A stretch of 64,000 nt of DNA from Thermohalobaculum sp951813525 (GTDB taxonomy: Bacteria; Pseudomonadota; Alphaproteobacteria; Rhodobacterales; Rhodobacteraceae). Both the position numbers and the translations under genes were made by a program. The notes beneath the pieces were generated by a model. It was not told where the DNA came from. It saw only the letters and a list, made by a program, of their open reading frames with translations, and did not search any database. The stretch lies in assembly GCA_951813525.2 (NCBI GenBank), contig CATOTJ020000001.1, positions 620,001 to 684,000 of the forward strand, read 5' to 3'. Shown here one piece after another: positions 27,088 to 36,287 of the stretch; the stretch's first letter is position 1, and each line of letters opens with the position of its first letter.

Positions 27088-29490
27088 TCAGTGTGCCAGT
27101 GACGCCTCTGCGCCGTCGGAGCCAGGCTCAACAACCGGCGCATCCAGCGCTTCGTTTTCGTCCCATTCGATCGGTTCCGGCTGGCTGACCAATGCATGAC
27201 CAAGAACTTCGGATACCGTTTCGACCGGCACAATCTCGAGCCCGTCTTTAACGTTGTCCGGGATATCCGGCAGATCCTTGACGTTGTCTTTCGGGATGAG
27301 GACCTTCTTTATCCCGCCCCGCAGCGCGGCCAGCAGTTTCTCCTTCAGTCCGCCGATCGGCAGCACGTTGCCGCGAAGCGTAACTTCGCCCGTCATCGCG
27401 ACGTCGCGGTGCACGGCGATATTGGTCAGCACGGAAACGATCGATGTCACCATTGCGATACCTGCTGACGGACCGTCCTTGGGCGTCGCGCCTTCGGGAA
27501 CGTGAACATGGATATCGATCTTCTCAAACCGCGGTGGCCTCACCCCATAATTGGGGGCCTTCGAACGGACAAAACTGGCCGCAGCGTCGATGGATTCTTT
27601 CATCACATCGCCAAGCGTTCCCGTGGTTTTCATCCGGCCTTTACCTGGCAGTTTCAGCGCCTCGATATGCAGAAGATCGCCGCCAACCGACGTATAGGCC
27701 AGCCCGGTCGTGACGCCGACCTGATCGTCCTCCTCAGCCAGTCCGTGCTTGTGGCGCGGAACCCCCAGATAGTGTTCCAGGTTGTCTGCCGTGACATCGA
27801 CTGTCTTATGATCGCCGCGGACGATTTCCGTCAGAGCCTTACGGCACAGCTTGGCCAACTCGCGTTCAAGATTTCGAACACCAGCCTCGCGCGTGTACCG
27901 CTGAATCATCGTCGTCAGTGCTTCATCGTTCAGCGAGAATTCGCCGTCGCGAAGACCGTGTTCTTTGCGCTGCTTAGGCTCCAGATGGCGCCGCCCGATT
28001 TCGAATTTCTCGTCCTCGGTGTACCCGGCCAGCGAGATAATCTCCATCCGGTCCAGCAACGGTTGCGGCATGTTGTAAGTATTGGCCGTTGTCAGGAACA
28101 TCACATTGGAAAGGTCGTATTCCACCTCGAGATAGTGATCGGTGAAGGTGCTGTTCTGCTCCGGATCCAAGACTTCCAGCATCGCCGAGGCGGGGTCGCC
28201 CCGAAAATCCTGGCCCATCTTGTCGATCTCATCCAACAAGATCAGCGGATTGGTCGTTTTTGCCTTCTTCATCGACTGGACAATCTTGCCGGGCATCGAG
28301 CCGATATAGGTGCGGCGGTGGCCGCGGATCTCGGCTTCGTCCCGAACGCCGCCCAGACCGATGCGGATAAACTCCCGGCCGGTCGCTTTGGCAACCGATT
28401 TGCCCAGCGATGTCTTACCGACGCCCGGCGGGCCGACCAGGCAGAGGATCGGGCCTTTCAACTTGGCAGACCGCTGCTGAACGGCGAGATATTCGACGAT
28501 CCGTTCCTTGACCTTGTCCAGACCGTAATGGTCGCCATCCAGCACGTCCTGCGCGCGGACCAGATCCTTCTTGACGCGGGATTTCTTACCCCACGGGATC
28601 GACAGCATCCAGTCGAGATAGTTGCGCACGACTGTTGCTTCGGCCGACATGGGTGACATATTTTTCAGCTTTTTCAGCTCGTTAATGGTTTTCTCACGAG
28701 CTTCTTTCGACAGCTTGGTCTCGGCGATCTGGCGTTCATATTCGCCAATATCGTCGCGCCCGTCATCGCCTTCGCCCAGCTCCCGCTGGATCGCCTTCAT
28801 CTGTTCGTTCAGATAATACTCGCGCTGGGTCTTCTCCATCTGGGTCTTGACCCGGCTCTTGATCTTCTTCTCGACCTGCAAAACCGAGATTTCACCCTGG
28901 ATCAGGCCCAGGATCGCTTCCATACGCTTGGAAACGTTTGCCTCTTCCAGCAGAGTCTGACGTTCGGATAGCTTCACGCCCAAATGCCCGGCGATCGTGT
29001 CGGCCAGCTTCGCCGGATCTTCAATCTCTCCGATATTGGCAAGGGCCTCTTCCGGCACGTTCTTGTTCAGCTTCACATACCGCTCGAACCGTTCGACAAG
29101 CGATCGGGCCAAGGCTGCGACCGTGTCGCCCTCGCTGCCTTCTTCTTCGACGATTTCGGCCGTCGCCTCGAAAAACTCTTCGTTTTCAACAAAGCCGGTG
29201 ATCTTGGCGCGGTCATGCCCTTCGACAAGGACCTTAACGGTTCCATCGGGAAGTTTCAGCAGTTGCAGGACGTTCGCCAGCGAACCGATGCGATAAATAT
29301 CGTCCTCGCCGGGATCATCTTCGCCCGCATCCAGTTGCGACGCCAGCAAGATTTGCCGGTCGTCCTTCATCACTGCTTCCAGCGCTTTGACTGATTTGGC
29401 CCGGCCGACGAACAGCGGCACGATCATATGCGGGAACACCACGATATCGCGCAGCGGCAGGACCGGGAAAGTGTTGGCTTGATCGCTCAT
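27088..29490 (-). CDS. lon: ATP-dependent protease La (Lon)
   Basis: Cytosolic AAA+ serine protease that removes damaged and regulatory proteins. The 800 residues start with the LON substrate domain (FPVLPLRDIVVFPHMIVPLFVG), followed by coiled coil, the AAA+ module (GPPGVGKTSLGKSVA, LLDEIDKMGQDFRGDP) and the protease domain with catalytic Ser in PKDGPSAGIAM and Lys in GGLKEKLLAALRGGIKKVLIP written in part here. ATG at 29490 was chosen: a longer frame adds 28 non-conserved residues, and GAGGCC lies just before this ATG. It is transcribed after clpP and clpX on the same strand, the common alphaproteobacterial order. Confidence 0.98.
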   Translation of the reverse strand: MSDQANTFPVLPLRDIVVFPHMIVPLFVGRAKSVKALEAVMKDDRQILLASQLDAGEDDPGEDDIYRIGSLANVLQLLKLPDGTVKVLVEGHDRAKITGFVENEEFFEATAEIVEEEGSEGDTVAALARSLVERFERYVKLNKNVPEEALANIGEIEDPAKLADTIAGHLGVKLSERQTLLEEANVSKRMEAILGLIQGEISVLQVEKKIKSRVKTQMEKTQREYYLNEQMKAIQRELGEGDDGRDDIGEYERQIAETKLSKEAREKTINELKKLKNMSPMSAEATVVRNYLDWMLSIPWGKKSRVKKDLVRAQDVLDGDHYGLDKVKERIVEYLAVQQRSAKLKGPILCLVGPPGVGKTSLGKSVAKATGREFIRIGLGGVRDEAEIRGHRRTYIGSMPGKIVQSMKKAKTTNPLILLDEIDKMGQDFRGDPASAMLEVLDPEQNSTFTDHYLEVEYDLSNVMFLTTANTYNMPQPLLDRMEIISLAGYTEDEKFEIGRRHLEPKQRKEHGLRDGEFSLNDEALTTMIQRYTREAGVRNLERELAKLCRKALTEIVRGDHKTVDVTADNLEHYLGVPRHKHGLAEEDDQVGVTTGLAYTSVGGDLLHIEALKLPGKGRMKTTGTLGDVMKESIDAAASFVRSKAPNYGVRPPRFEKIDIHVHVPEGATPKDGPSAGIAMVTSIVSVLTNIAVHRDVAMTGEVTLRGNVLPIGGLKEKLLAALRGGIKKVLIPKDNVKDLPDIPDNVKDGLEIVPVETVSEVLGHALVSQPEPIEWDENEALDAPVVEPGSDGAEASLAH

Positions 29491-29608
29491 TTTTGGCCTC
29501 AATTGCCGTCCGAAGCGGACGGCCTTTTTATTCCTGTCGGCCCTACCAAGTGGGGGGCGCACCACCAGAGTCAAGGCGGGGCCACAGGCGGTGCCGTTCA
29601 GGCACCCG

Positions 29609-30871
29609 CTACGAGGCAGTGGCTTCCGCCCCAGCTTCTGAATAGATGTAAAGCGGCTTTGCCTCTCCGGAAATCACGTCGTCGTTGACAACGATTTCCT
29701 GAACGCCGTCTTCGCCCGGCAGCTCGAACATTGGTTCCAACAGCACGTCTTCCAGAATGGACCGCAGGCCACGGGCGCCGGTCTTACGGTCGATTGCTTT
29801 CGACGCAATTGCGGTAAGTGCGTCTTCCGTAAAGGTCAGCGCGACATTTTCCATGTCGAACAGTCGCTGATATTGCTTCACCAGCGCGTTCTTGGGTTGG
29901 GTCAGGATCGTCACCAGCGCGTCTTCGTCCAGATCACGCAGCGTCGCAATCACCGGCAGACGCCCCACGAATTCCGGGATCAGGCCGAACTTCAGCAGAT
30001 CTTCCGGTTCAAGGTCTTCCAGCAGATCACCGATCCGGCGATCGTCGTCGGCCTTTACATCGGCGCCGAAGCCGATCGCCGATCCCTTGTCACGCTGGGC
30101 AATGATCCGGTCCAGACCGGCGAATGCGCCGCCGCAGATGAACAGGATGTTGGTCGTGTCAACCTGAAGGAATTCCTGCTGCGGATGCTTGCGCCCGCCT
30201 TGCGGCGGAACCGACGCAACGGTCCCTTCCATGATTTTCAGCAACGCTTGCTGCACGCCTTCGCCCGACACATCCCGTGTGATCGACGGGTTGTCCGACT
30301 TGCGCGAGATCTTGTCGACCTCGTCGATATAGACGATGCCGCGCTGCGCACGTTCGACATTATAGTCGGCCGATTGCAGCAGCTTCAGGATGATGTTCTC
30401 GACATCCTCGCCGACATAACCGGCCTCGGTCAGGGTCGTGGCATCCGCCATCGTAAACGGCACATCCAGAATACGCGCCAGCGTTTGTGCAAGCAGTGTC
30501 TTGCCGCAACCGGTCGGGCCGATCAGCAGGATGTTGGACTTCGCCAGTTCAACATCCGTCGACTTCGCGGAATGGTTCAGGCGTTTGTAGTGGTTGTGAA
30601 CCGCGACAGACAGTACCCGTTTTGCGGTCGACTGGCCGATGACATAGTCATCCAACACGGCGCAGATATCGCGCGGTGTCGGCACGCCGTCCGAGGATTT
30701 GACGAGATTGTTCTTCGTCTCCTCCCGGATGATGTCCATGCACAGTTCGACGCATTCATCGCAGATGAATACCGTTGGTCCGGCAATCAGCTTGCGGACC
30801 TCATGCTGGCTCTTGCCGCAGAATGAGCAATAGAGAGTGTTCTTGCTGTCAGAGCCGCTACTTTTGCTCAT
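29609..30871 (-). CDS. clpX: ATP-dependent Clp protease ATP-binding subunit ClpX
   Basis: AAA+ unfoldase that feeds ClpP; in alphaproteobacteria the partner that degrades CtrA. The 420 residues include the zinc-binding domain (CSFCGKSQHEVRKLI...CDECVELC), the P-loop GPTGCGKTLLAQTLA, Walker B IVYIDEVDKI, pore loop region GYVGEDVE, and the ClpP-docking IGF loop (SAIGFGADV). Length is standard. It lies 134 bp after clpP on the same strand, and lon follows. Confidence 0.98.
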   Translation of the reverse strand: MSKSSGSDSKNTLYCSFCGKSQHEVRKLIAGPTVFICDECVELCMDIIREETKNNLVKSSDGVPTPRDICAVLDDYVIGQSTAKRVLSVAVHNHYKRLNHSAKSTDVELAKSNILLIGPTGCGKTLLAQTLARILDVPFTMADATTLTEAGYVGEDVENIILKLLQSADYNVERAQRGIVYIDEVDKISRKSDNPSITRDVSGEGVQQALLKIMEGTVASVPPQGGRKHPQQEFLQVDTTNILFICGGAFAGLDRIIAQRDKGSAIGFGADVKADDDRRIGDLLEDLEPEDLLKFGLIPEFVGRLPVIATLRDLDEDALVTILTQPKNALVKQYQRLFDMENVALTFTEDALTAIASKAIDRKTGARGLRSILEDVLLEPMFELPGEDGVQEIVVNDDVISGEAKPLYIYSEAGAEATAS

Positions 30872-31005
30872 CTACCTGCCTCCGAGACGGATCACCGCCC
30901 CTCTTAATCCCTTACCGACGTTAAAAATGCGGTAAGATTACGAATCCGAACCACACATTAGCGCTACAACCCGGCCGTGTCACGCAAACGCAATCGACCG
31001 GGCGG

Positions 31006-31635
31006 TCAGTCGTCGTCACCCGCTTTTGGACGCTCGGCGACGATTTCGTCGATCAGACCCCAGTCCTTCGCCATTTCCGGGGTCATAAAGTTGTCCCGCT
31101 CCAGCGCAGCCTCAACCGTCTCCAGCGCCTGACCGGTATGGTTGACGTAAATTTCGTTCAATCTGGTCTTCAGATCCTGCGTTTCCTTGGCATGGATCAT
31201 GATATCGGTGGCCTGGCCCTGATAGCCGCCCGACGGCTGGTGCACCATGATGCGGCTATTTGGCAAGGCGTAACGCGACCCTGTCGCGCCGGCCGTCAAC
31301 AGCAGCGATCCCATTGACGCAGCCTGACCGATCACAAGGGTCGAAACCTTCGGGCGAATATACTGCATGGTGTCATAGATCGACAGACCGGAGGTCACGA
31401 CCCCGCCGGGCGAGTTGATATACATCGCAATCTCGGTCTTCGGGTTCTCCGCCTCCAAAAACAGCAGCTGTGCAACGATCGACGTCGCCATTGCGTCATG
31501 GACCGGACCGGACACAAAGATGATCCGCTCCTTCAAAAGCCGTGAGTAGATGTCATACCCTTGCGTGCCGCGCGGGGTCTGTTCGACGACATAAGGGACA
31601 AACGTGTTCATGGTGGTATCGATCGGATCGCGCAT
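31006..31635 (-). CDS. clpP: ATP-dependent Clp protease proteolytic subunit ClpP
   Basis: Tetradecameric serine protease chamber. The 209 residues show YSRLLKERIIFV, the oxyanion region INSPGGVVTSGLSIYDTM, catalytic Ser in GQAASMGSLLL, His in RIMVHQPSGG and a late Asp (the MTPEMAKDWGLIDEI block). Mature N-terminus probably begins near PYVVEQTPRG after self-processing. An internal in-frame Met (MNTFVP) nine residues in is a possible alternative start. First gene of the clpP-clpX-lon set. Confidence 0.97.
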   Translation of the reverse strand: MRDPIDTTMNTFVPYVVEQTPRGTQGYDIYSRLLKERIIFVSGPVHDAMATSIVAQLLFLEAENPKTEIAMYINSPGGVVTSGLSIYDTMQYIRPKVSTLVIGQAASMGSLLLTAGATGSRYALPNSRIMVHQPSGGYQGQATDIMIHAKETQDLKTRLNEIYVNHTGQALETVEAALERDNFMTPEMAKDWGLIDEIVAERPKAGDDD

Positions 31636-31764
31636 ATGCCTGCCTATTTCTGGAGTCGTGTGCCGGGCTTCTGCCGAGCATACCTTGCCCAGAAGTCTTA
31701 ATGACTGCTTAGTGGCGCTTCAATGGCGCCGCGTGAAATAGTTACCGATCGAAGGACCGCATTC

Positions 31765-32628
31765 ATGGACCCTGTGCTGTTTGAGGCCGATGGCCATATC
31801 GGGCGGATCACGTTGAACCGGCCCGACGTAATGAACGCAATCGACGACCGTGTTCCGCAGGCTTTGGCCGATGCTGTACGCGCCGCAAATGCTGACCCGA
31901 ACGTGCATGTAATCGTGCTTTCAGGGGCGGGAGAGGCGTTTTGTGCAGGATATGACCTGACCTACTACGCCCAGACAACCGATGGTCTGGGCCGGGCTGT
32001 GACACAGGAAATGCCCTGGGACCCGATCAAGGATTTTGCCTGGATGAAGCGCAATACGGATCTTTTTATGGAGATCTTTCGGTCGCTGAAGCCCGTGATC
32101 TGCAAGGTGCATGGTTATGCTGTCGCAGGTGGCTCTGATATCGCGCTTTGCGCCGATATTGTCGTGATGGCCGACAATGCGCAGATCGGCTATATGCCAA
32201 CCCGTGTCTGGGGGTGCCCGACAACAGCGATGTGGGTCTACCGGCTGGGCGCCGAGCGCGCAAAACGCATGCTGCTGACCGGCGACAAGATCGATGGCCG
32301 CGAAGCGGAGCGTCTGGGACTGGTCCTGAAAGCCGTCCCGCCGGAAGATCTGGACAACGAAGTCGAACGTCTTGCCGAGCGGATGGCCGGTATTCCGATC
32401 AATCAACTCGCCATGCAGAAGATGATGGTCAATCAGGCGCTTGAAAACATGGGCCTCGCCTCGACCCAGACGATCGCAACGATATTTGACGGCATCACGC
32501 GCCATTCGCCCGAGGGCATGAACTTCAAGGCGCGGGCCGAGGATGTCGGCTGGAAACAAGCGGTTCGCGAACGGGACAATGGAACTTGGGACTGGACTGC
32601 GAACCGCCCGATTAATGCGCCGAAATAG
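31765..32628 (+). CDS. Crotonase / enoyl-CoA hydratase family protein with altered acid residues
   Basis: A 287-residue crotonase-fold protein acting on an acyl-CoA thioester. It shows GRITLNRPDVMNAID, the oxyanion-hole strands AFCAGYDL and GYAVAGGSDIALCADIV, and RMLLTGDKIDGREAERLGLV. Of the two glutamates used for hydration in rat enoyl-CoA hydratase (E144, E164), the first position appears to be Asp125 and the second Thr146 (IGYMPTRVWG), so simple enoyl-CoA hydration is doubtful. Start ATG at 31765 is preceded by GAAGGA; an in-frame ATG at 31723 has no good site. It is monocistronic by context. Confidence 0.85.
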   Translation: MDPVLFEADGHIGRITLNRPDVMNAIDDRVPQALADAVRAANADPNVHVIVLSGAGEAFCAGYDLTYYAQTTDGLGRAVTQEMPWDPIKDFAWMKRNTDLFMEIFRSLKPVICKVHGYAVAGGSDIALCADIVVMADNAQIGYMPTRVWGCPTTAMWVYRLGAERAKRMLLTGDKIDGREAERLGLVLKAVPPEDLDNEVERLAERMAGIPINQLAMQKMMVNQALENMGLASTQTIATIFDGITRHSPEGMNFKARAEDVGWKQAVRERDNGTWDWTANRPINAPK

Positions 32629-32926
32629 GGGATGGCCCGGTACGCAAACAAGGTGGGCCGGGTACTCAACTGGATCGAACATGGCATCCAAGGGTTGCGA
32701 TAGAATAAATAGGCAGAAAAATTTTATCGGAGCGATCGGCGCAGGGTCGGGCTGCCATCGTCTGCACGCAGATTGCGTGATCGTCCGCGGCGGCGGGCGC
32801 CATCAGCCCGATTTCCGATTGCCGCCAGATTGACCGAAAGATCACGCAGCAGATCGCAACCGGTCACTTGATCCGCTAGGCCGACATTTCCTTTGTCATT
32901 GCGTTCTTCCTTTGCACCGGGATCAC
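32629..32926. other. Intergenic region with no recognised feature
   Basis: About 300 bp between the crotonase and EamA genes. I see no convincing frame, hairpin terminator, RNA gene or repeat. A short AT-rich patch at 32700-32730 could hold promoter elements for the downstream gene. Confidence 0.4.
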
Positions 32927-33805
32927 ATGTCGGAAACCACGCGCCCCGCCTGGCTGATCGCCGCGCCGTTCCTTTTTGTGGCGCTTTGGTCGGGTGGCTA
33001 TGTTGCTGCCAAGATCGGTCTGCAGGACATCGAGCCGCTGACGCTTCTGGTCGTGCGCTATGCTTTGGTCGTTGCCCTGATGCTGGTCCTGTTTCTGGCG
33101 TTTCGCCCGCCCCTGCCGACAACCCGCGCGGGCTGGATCCATTTGGCGGTTGTCGGCGCTCTGATCCAGACGGTCTATTTCGGGTTCTGCTATCTTTCGT
33201 TCGGCGAAGGCACCGCGGCCGGGACGGTTGCCCTGGTGATGGTCCTGCAACCCATCGTCGTCGCGATCCTGTCGCCGGGCACAACGGGCGAACGCGTCGG
33301 ATTGCGCCGTTGGGCGGGCCTGCTACTGGCACTAACCGGAACTGTCATCGTCATCACCGCAAGATCCGCGATCGAGACGCCGCCGATCCTCGGGCTGACT
33401 TTCGCCGTCGTGGGCCTTGTCGGGATGATCGGCGCGACGCTTTATGAAAAACGCAACGGTGTGTCCTCCCATCCCATAACGTCCAACCTGATCGGCTTCG
33501 CGGCTGGCCTGATCGGGATATTACCGTTCGCCTTGGCGTTGGAGACGCAGGCCATCACCTGGACCGTCGGTCTTGGCGGGGTTCTGGCGTATCTGATTTT
33601 GGGAAACTCGCTGGTTGCGACAACCGTTCTGCTTGCGATGATCCGGCATGGCGAGGTCGCCCGCGTTTCGGCCTTGATGTTCCTTATCCCGCCGCTGTCT
33701 GCGGTCTTCGCCTGGGTTATGCTGGGCGAGATTATGCCGCCGCTGGCATGGGGCGGGATCGTTCTGGCGGGCGTTGGCGTTATCGTCGCGACGCGCCGTG
33801 CTTGA
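32927..33805 (+). CDS. EamA/DMT-family transporter (10-TM metabolite exporter type)
   Basis: Inner-membrane carrier of the drug/metabolite superfamily, 292 residues with about ten hydrophobic helices in two EamA repeats. Typical pieces are FVALWSGGYVAAKIGL, LTLLVVRYALV, the TAAGTVALVMVLQPIVVAIL stretch in the first repeat, and RVSALMFLIPPLSAVFAW plus GGIVLAGVGVIVATR in the second. ATG at 32927 was preferred; an in-frame TTG at 32912 exists but is a weaker choice. Substrate unknown. It converges with the nucleotidyltransferase gene 11 bp later. Confidence 0.9.
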   Translation: MSETTRPAWLIAAPFLFVALWSGGYVAAKIGLQDIEPLTLLVVRYALVVALMLVLFLAFRPPLPTTRAGWIHLAVVGALIQTVYFGFCYLSFGEGTAAGTVALVMVLQPIVVAILSPGTTGERVGLRRWAGLLLALTGTVIVITARSAIETPPILGLTFAVVGLVGMIGATLYEKRNGVSSHPITSNLIGFAAGLIGILPFALALETQAITWTVGLGGVLAYLILGNSLVATTVLLAMIRHGEVARVSALMFLIPPLSAVFAWVMLGEIMPPLAWGGIVLAGVGVIVATRRA

Positions 33806-33816
33806 CGCCGCCGCCG

Positions 33817-34644
33817 CTACAACAGATCGACGCCAAGTTCGCGCACCAGATATTGCCGGGTTGCCTGTTCGAATTTCTCCGGCCATTCCATCCCGCGCGT
33901 TTCCATCACCGACCGGGCATAGGGCAGAAAGACCGTCGAAATCTTCCGAAAAGCGTCCAGCAATTCGTCCAGATCCGCCCCTGGATAGGGCAGGTTGGAA
34001 AGGGTTTGATAATCGTCCCTGGACAGCAATCTGCTGAGGTGCAGCGCACCGCCCGGATCAGGCTCCGGGCAATGCTCCAGCAGCAAATCGCGATAGAGAT
34101 CCCGCAAAATCCCGGCGCCCCAAACTCCGGTGACCCATTCTTTCCTGTTGAGCACGACCGCCGTCAGACCGATCACCCGGAAATATTCAGAGACGATATA
34201 GTCGATCCGATTATTCCGCGGGGCCCGGTCCGGCAGGTTCTGTGGCAATGATGCGAAAAGATCATCCCGGTCGATCAGCGGCTTGACCAGGGACTGTGCC
34301 CGTCCCGATAGACCGCTCTCTCCCGCTACGCTCAGGTCAATCCGCAGCCATTCCGGGGTAATCGCGTTGATCAGATATCCGCGCACCTGATTTTGACGCC
34401 ACAGCACCGGTGGTCCGATATCGCACAGCGCTGCGCGCCAAACAGCGACAAGGCCGGCGTGGTCGTCTTCGGCCGCGATACAGATAAAGTCCAGATCGCT
34501 ATAGTGATCGGCGGTTCCGCGCCCGAAACTGCCGGAAAGAAAAAGGCCGCGAACCTTCGGGTTCACGGCCATTCGTTCTTTCAGAAATTCGATGGTTGCC
34601 TTCGCGCCGTTTGGATTGGACCCGTCCGGCGAACCAAAGGACAA
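33817..34644 (-). CDS. Nucleotidyltransferase-fold protein (aminoglycoside adenylyltransferase-like)
   Basis: A 275-residue protein with the polymerase-beta-type nucleotidyltransferase motif FLSGSFGRGTADHYSDLDF (GSF...D-x-D, residues about 35-53), which binds nucleotide and metal. A later IDLSV could supply the third acid. The C-terminal half is helical and has no motif I recognise (YIVSEYFRVIGLTAVVLNRKEW). Such genes are found near antibiotic-modifying enzymes but most chromosomal ones are uncharacterised, so a resistance role should not be assumed. It ends 11 bp from the convergent transporter gene and lies 3 bp downstream of the tig stop. Confidence 0.75.
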   Translation of the reverse strand: MSFGSPDGSNPNGAKATIEFLKERMAVNPKVRGLFLSGSFGRGTADHYSDLDFICIAAEDDHAGLVAVWRAALCDIGPPVLWRQNQVRGYLINAITPEWLRIDLSVAGESGLSGRAQSLVKPLIDRDDLFASLPQNLPDRAPRNNRIDYIVSEYFRVIGLTAVVLNRKEWVTGVWGAGILRDLYRDLLLEHCPEPDPGGALHLSRLLSRDDYQTLSNLPYPGADLDELLDAFRKISTVFLPYARSVMETRGMEWPEKFEQATRQYLVRELGVDLL

Positions 34645-34647
34645 CGA

Positions 34648-35982
34648 TCAGTCTTCTTCGTCCAACGCCTCGATCTCGGCTTCGAGATCGGCCTTGCTGA
34701 CAGGGATATCCGTCACGTTGGCGCGCTCCAGCACCAGATCAACGACCTTGTCCTCATAGAGAGGCGCGCGGATCTGTTCCTGCATCTCGCGGTTCTGTTT
34801 GACGAATTCAAAGAACTCACGTTCCTGGCCGGGGAATTGGCGGGCGCGGGCCATGATGGCTTGCCCGAATTCGGCGTCCGAGATTTCCAGCTCTTCCTTC
34901 CGCCCGATCTCGGCCAGCAAAAGGCCCAGACCAACGCGGCGTTTGGCAAGGGTCTCGTGCTCTTCATTGGTCTCGATTTCCGGGTGGTCGTGGCCTTCCA
35001 CGTCGGGGTTTTCCTCGTGCCAAAGCTGATGTGCGATCGACTTGGCTTCGACCTCGACCATCCCTTGCGGCAAGGGGAAGTCCATGCGGCCGTCCAGATC
35101 ATCCAACAAGCGGCGCTTGACCAACTGGCGGCTGGCCTGGGCGTATTCTGCGGCGATCTGCTCGCTCAACTGCCCCTTCAACCCGTCCAGATCCTCGGCG
35201 CCGTAACGCTTCGCCAGTTCGTCGTCGATCTCGGCGGGCTTGGGCGCCTTGACCTCTTTGACGGTCACTTCAAAGACGGCGTCTTTTCCGGCCAGATTCT
35301 CGGCACCGTAATCGCCGGGGAACGACACGTTCACCTCCTTGGAGTCTCCCGCCTTGGCGCCGACCAACTGATCCTCGAACCCGGGGATGAAGCTGTTCGA
35401 CCCCAAAACCAACGGGTAATCCTCGGCCTCGCCGCCTTCGAAGGCCTCGCCATCGATCTTGCCCAGAAAATCGATCATGATCTGATCGCCGCTTTCAGCA
35501 GCGGCGCCTTCGTCGCGCGCCTCGAATTCGGCAGACCCTTCGGCAAGTCGGCCCAAGGCTTCTTCGACATCCCGATCTTCGACTTCAACAACCTTACGGT
35601 CCAGTGCGATGGTCGAAAAGTCCATCTCCGGAACATCCGGCAAGCACTCGTATGCGACCTCGACATTCAGGTCCTGACCTTCGTCGAACTCTTCGTTCGT
35701 GATCTTGATGTCCGGTTGCGCGGCGGGGCGATGACCCTGCTCTTCCAAGTGGCCGCTAACCGTCTGTTCGACGGTTTCCTGAACGACTTCGCCCAGCACA
35801 GACTTGCCGAACTGGCGCTTCATCAGCGCCAGCGGGGCCTTGCCCTTGCGAAACCCTTTCATGTGGAAGTCCTTGCGGAGTTCTTCCAGCTTCTCGGTCG
35901 TTTTGGCTTCCAGGTCGCCGGCCGTCACCGTAATGGCGTACTCGCGCTTCAGACCTTCCGACTTCGTTTCCGTAACCTGCAT
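34648..35982 (-). CDS. tig: Trigger factor (ribosome-associated chaperone, peptidyl-prolyl isomerase)
   Basis: First chaperone met by nascent chains at the exit tunnel. The 444 residues have the ribosome-binding domain (KDFHMKGFRKGKAPLALMKR, contains the GFRxGxxP signature), an FKBP-type PPIase domain (GDQIMIDFLGKIDGEAFEGG ... SFIPGFEDQLVGAKAGD) and the C-terminal helical chaperone arms. ATG at 35982 starts the conserved MQVTETKSEGLKREY; an upstream in-frame extension would run into the tRNA gene. The acidic tail (LEAEIEALDEED) is usual. It directly follows tRNA-Leu on the same strand. Confidence 0.97.
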   Translation of the reverse strand: MQVTETKSEGLKREYAITVTAGDLEAKTTEKLEELRKDFHMKGFRKGKAPLALMKRQFGKSVLGEVVQETVEQTVSGHLEEQGHRPAAQPDIKITNEEFDEGQDLNVEVAYECLPDVPEMDFSTIALDRKVVEVEDRDVEEALGRLAEGSAEFEARDEGAAAESGDQIMIDFLGKIDGEAFEGGEAEDYPLVLGSNSFIPGFEDQLVGAKAGDSKEVNVSFPGDYGAENLAGKDAVFEVTVKEVKAPKPAEIDDELAKRYGAEDLDGLKGQLSEQIAAEYAQASRQLVKRRLLDDLDGRMDFPLPQGMVEVEAKSIAHQLWHEENPDVEGHDHPEIETNEEHETLAKRRVGLGLLLAEIGRKEELEISDAEFGQAIMARARQFPGQEREFFEFVKQNREMQEQIRAPLYEDKVVDLVLERANVTDIPVSKADLEAEIEALDEED

Positions 35983-36030
35983 TCCAGCCCTCGTTTCCCC
36001 ATTCGGGGTATTCGTCCTTGCGGGTGTCAC

Positions 36031-36115
36031 TGGTGCGGGCGGAGGGACTTGAACCCCCACGCCTTGCGGCACGAGAACCTAAATCTCGCGTGTCTACCAA
36101 TTCCACCACGCCCGC
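36031..36115 (-). tRNA. tRNA-Leu, anticodon UAG
   Basis: The minus strand folds as a class II tRNA of 85 nt with encoded CCA (36031-36033). The acceptor GCGGGCG (36115-36109) pairs with CGCCCGC (36041-36035). The anticodon arm CGAGA-TTTAGGT-TCTCG gives UAG in the 7-nt loop. The GGTTCAAGTCC T-arm and the long variable arm are typical of leucine tRNA. It lies 48 bp upstream of the tig start. Confidence 0.96.
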
Positions 36116-36222
36116 GATCCGGAACGCAAACGCCCCGGGAAATCGGCGCCTCTATAACAACGAGTCGGCGGGGGCGATAGGGGGAATCTCGGCTGCACGG
36201 CGCCATCGACGCCGCAGGCCGG

Positions 36223-36259
36223 GTAACGATTGGTTAACGAAGTTGACAGCTGTCAACTT
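36223..36259. promoter_or_regulatory. CtrA-like half-site pair next to a 20-bp perfect palindrome
   Basis: GTAA-N7-TTAA (36223-36237) is one base from the CtrA consensus TTAA-N7-TTAA. Two bases on, 36240-36259 is a perfect 20-bp palindrome built on TTGACAGCTGTCAA. It stands between the nnrD stop and tRNA-Leu, about 110-145 bp upstream of the tRNA. An operator or protein-binding site is more likely than a terminator because no T-run follows. Confidence 0.55.
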
Positions 36260-36287
36260 TCCGGGCGCGACGGCGCGACGTCGTTAC

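Noticed and set aside
27502..28656. Plus-strand frame of 384 codons opposite lon
   Set aside because: It is antisense to the AAA+ and protease domains of lon and has no recognisable domain.
34393..36180. Plus-strand frame of 595 codons opposite tig and the tRNA
   Set aside because: It is antisense to a gene with clear trigger-factor motifs and runs through a tRNA; long antisense frames are expected in GC-rich coding DNA.
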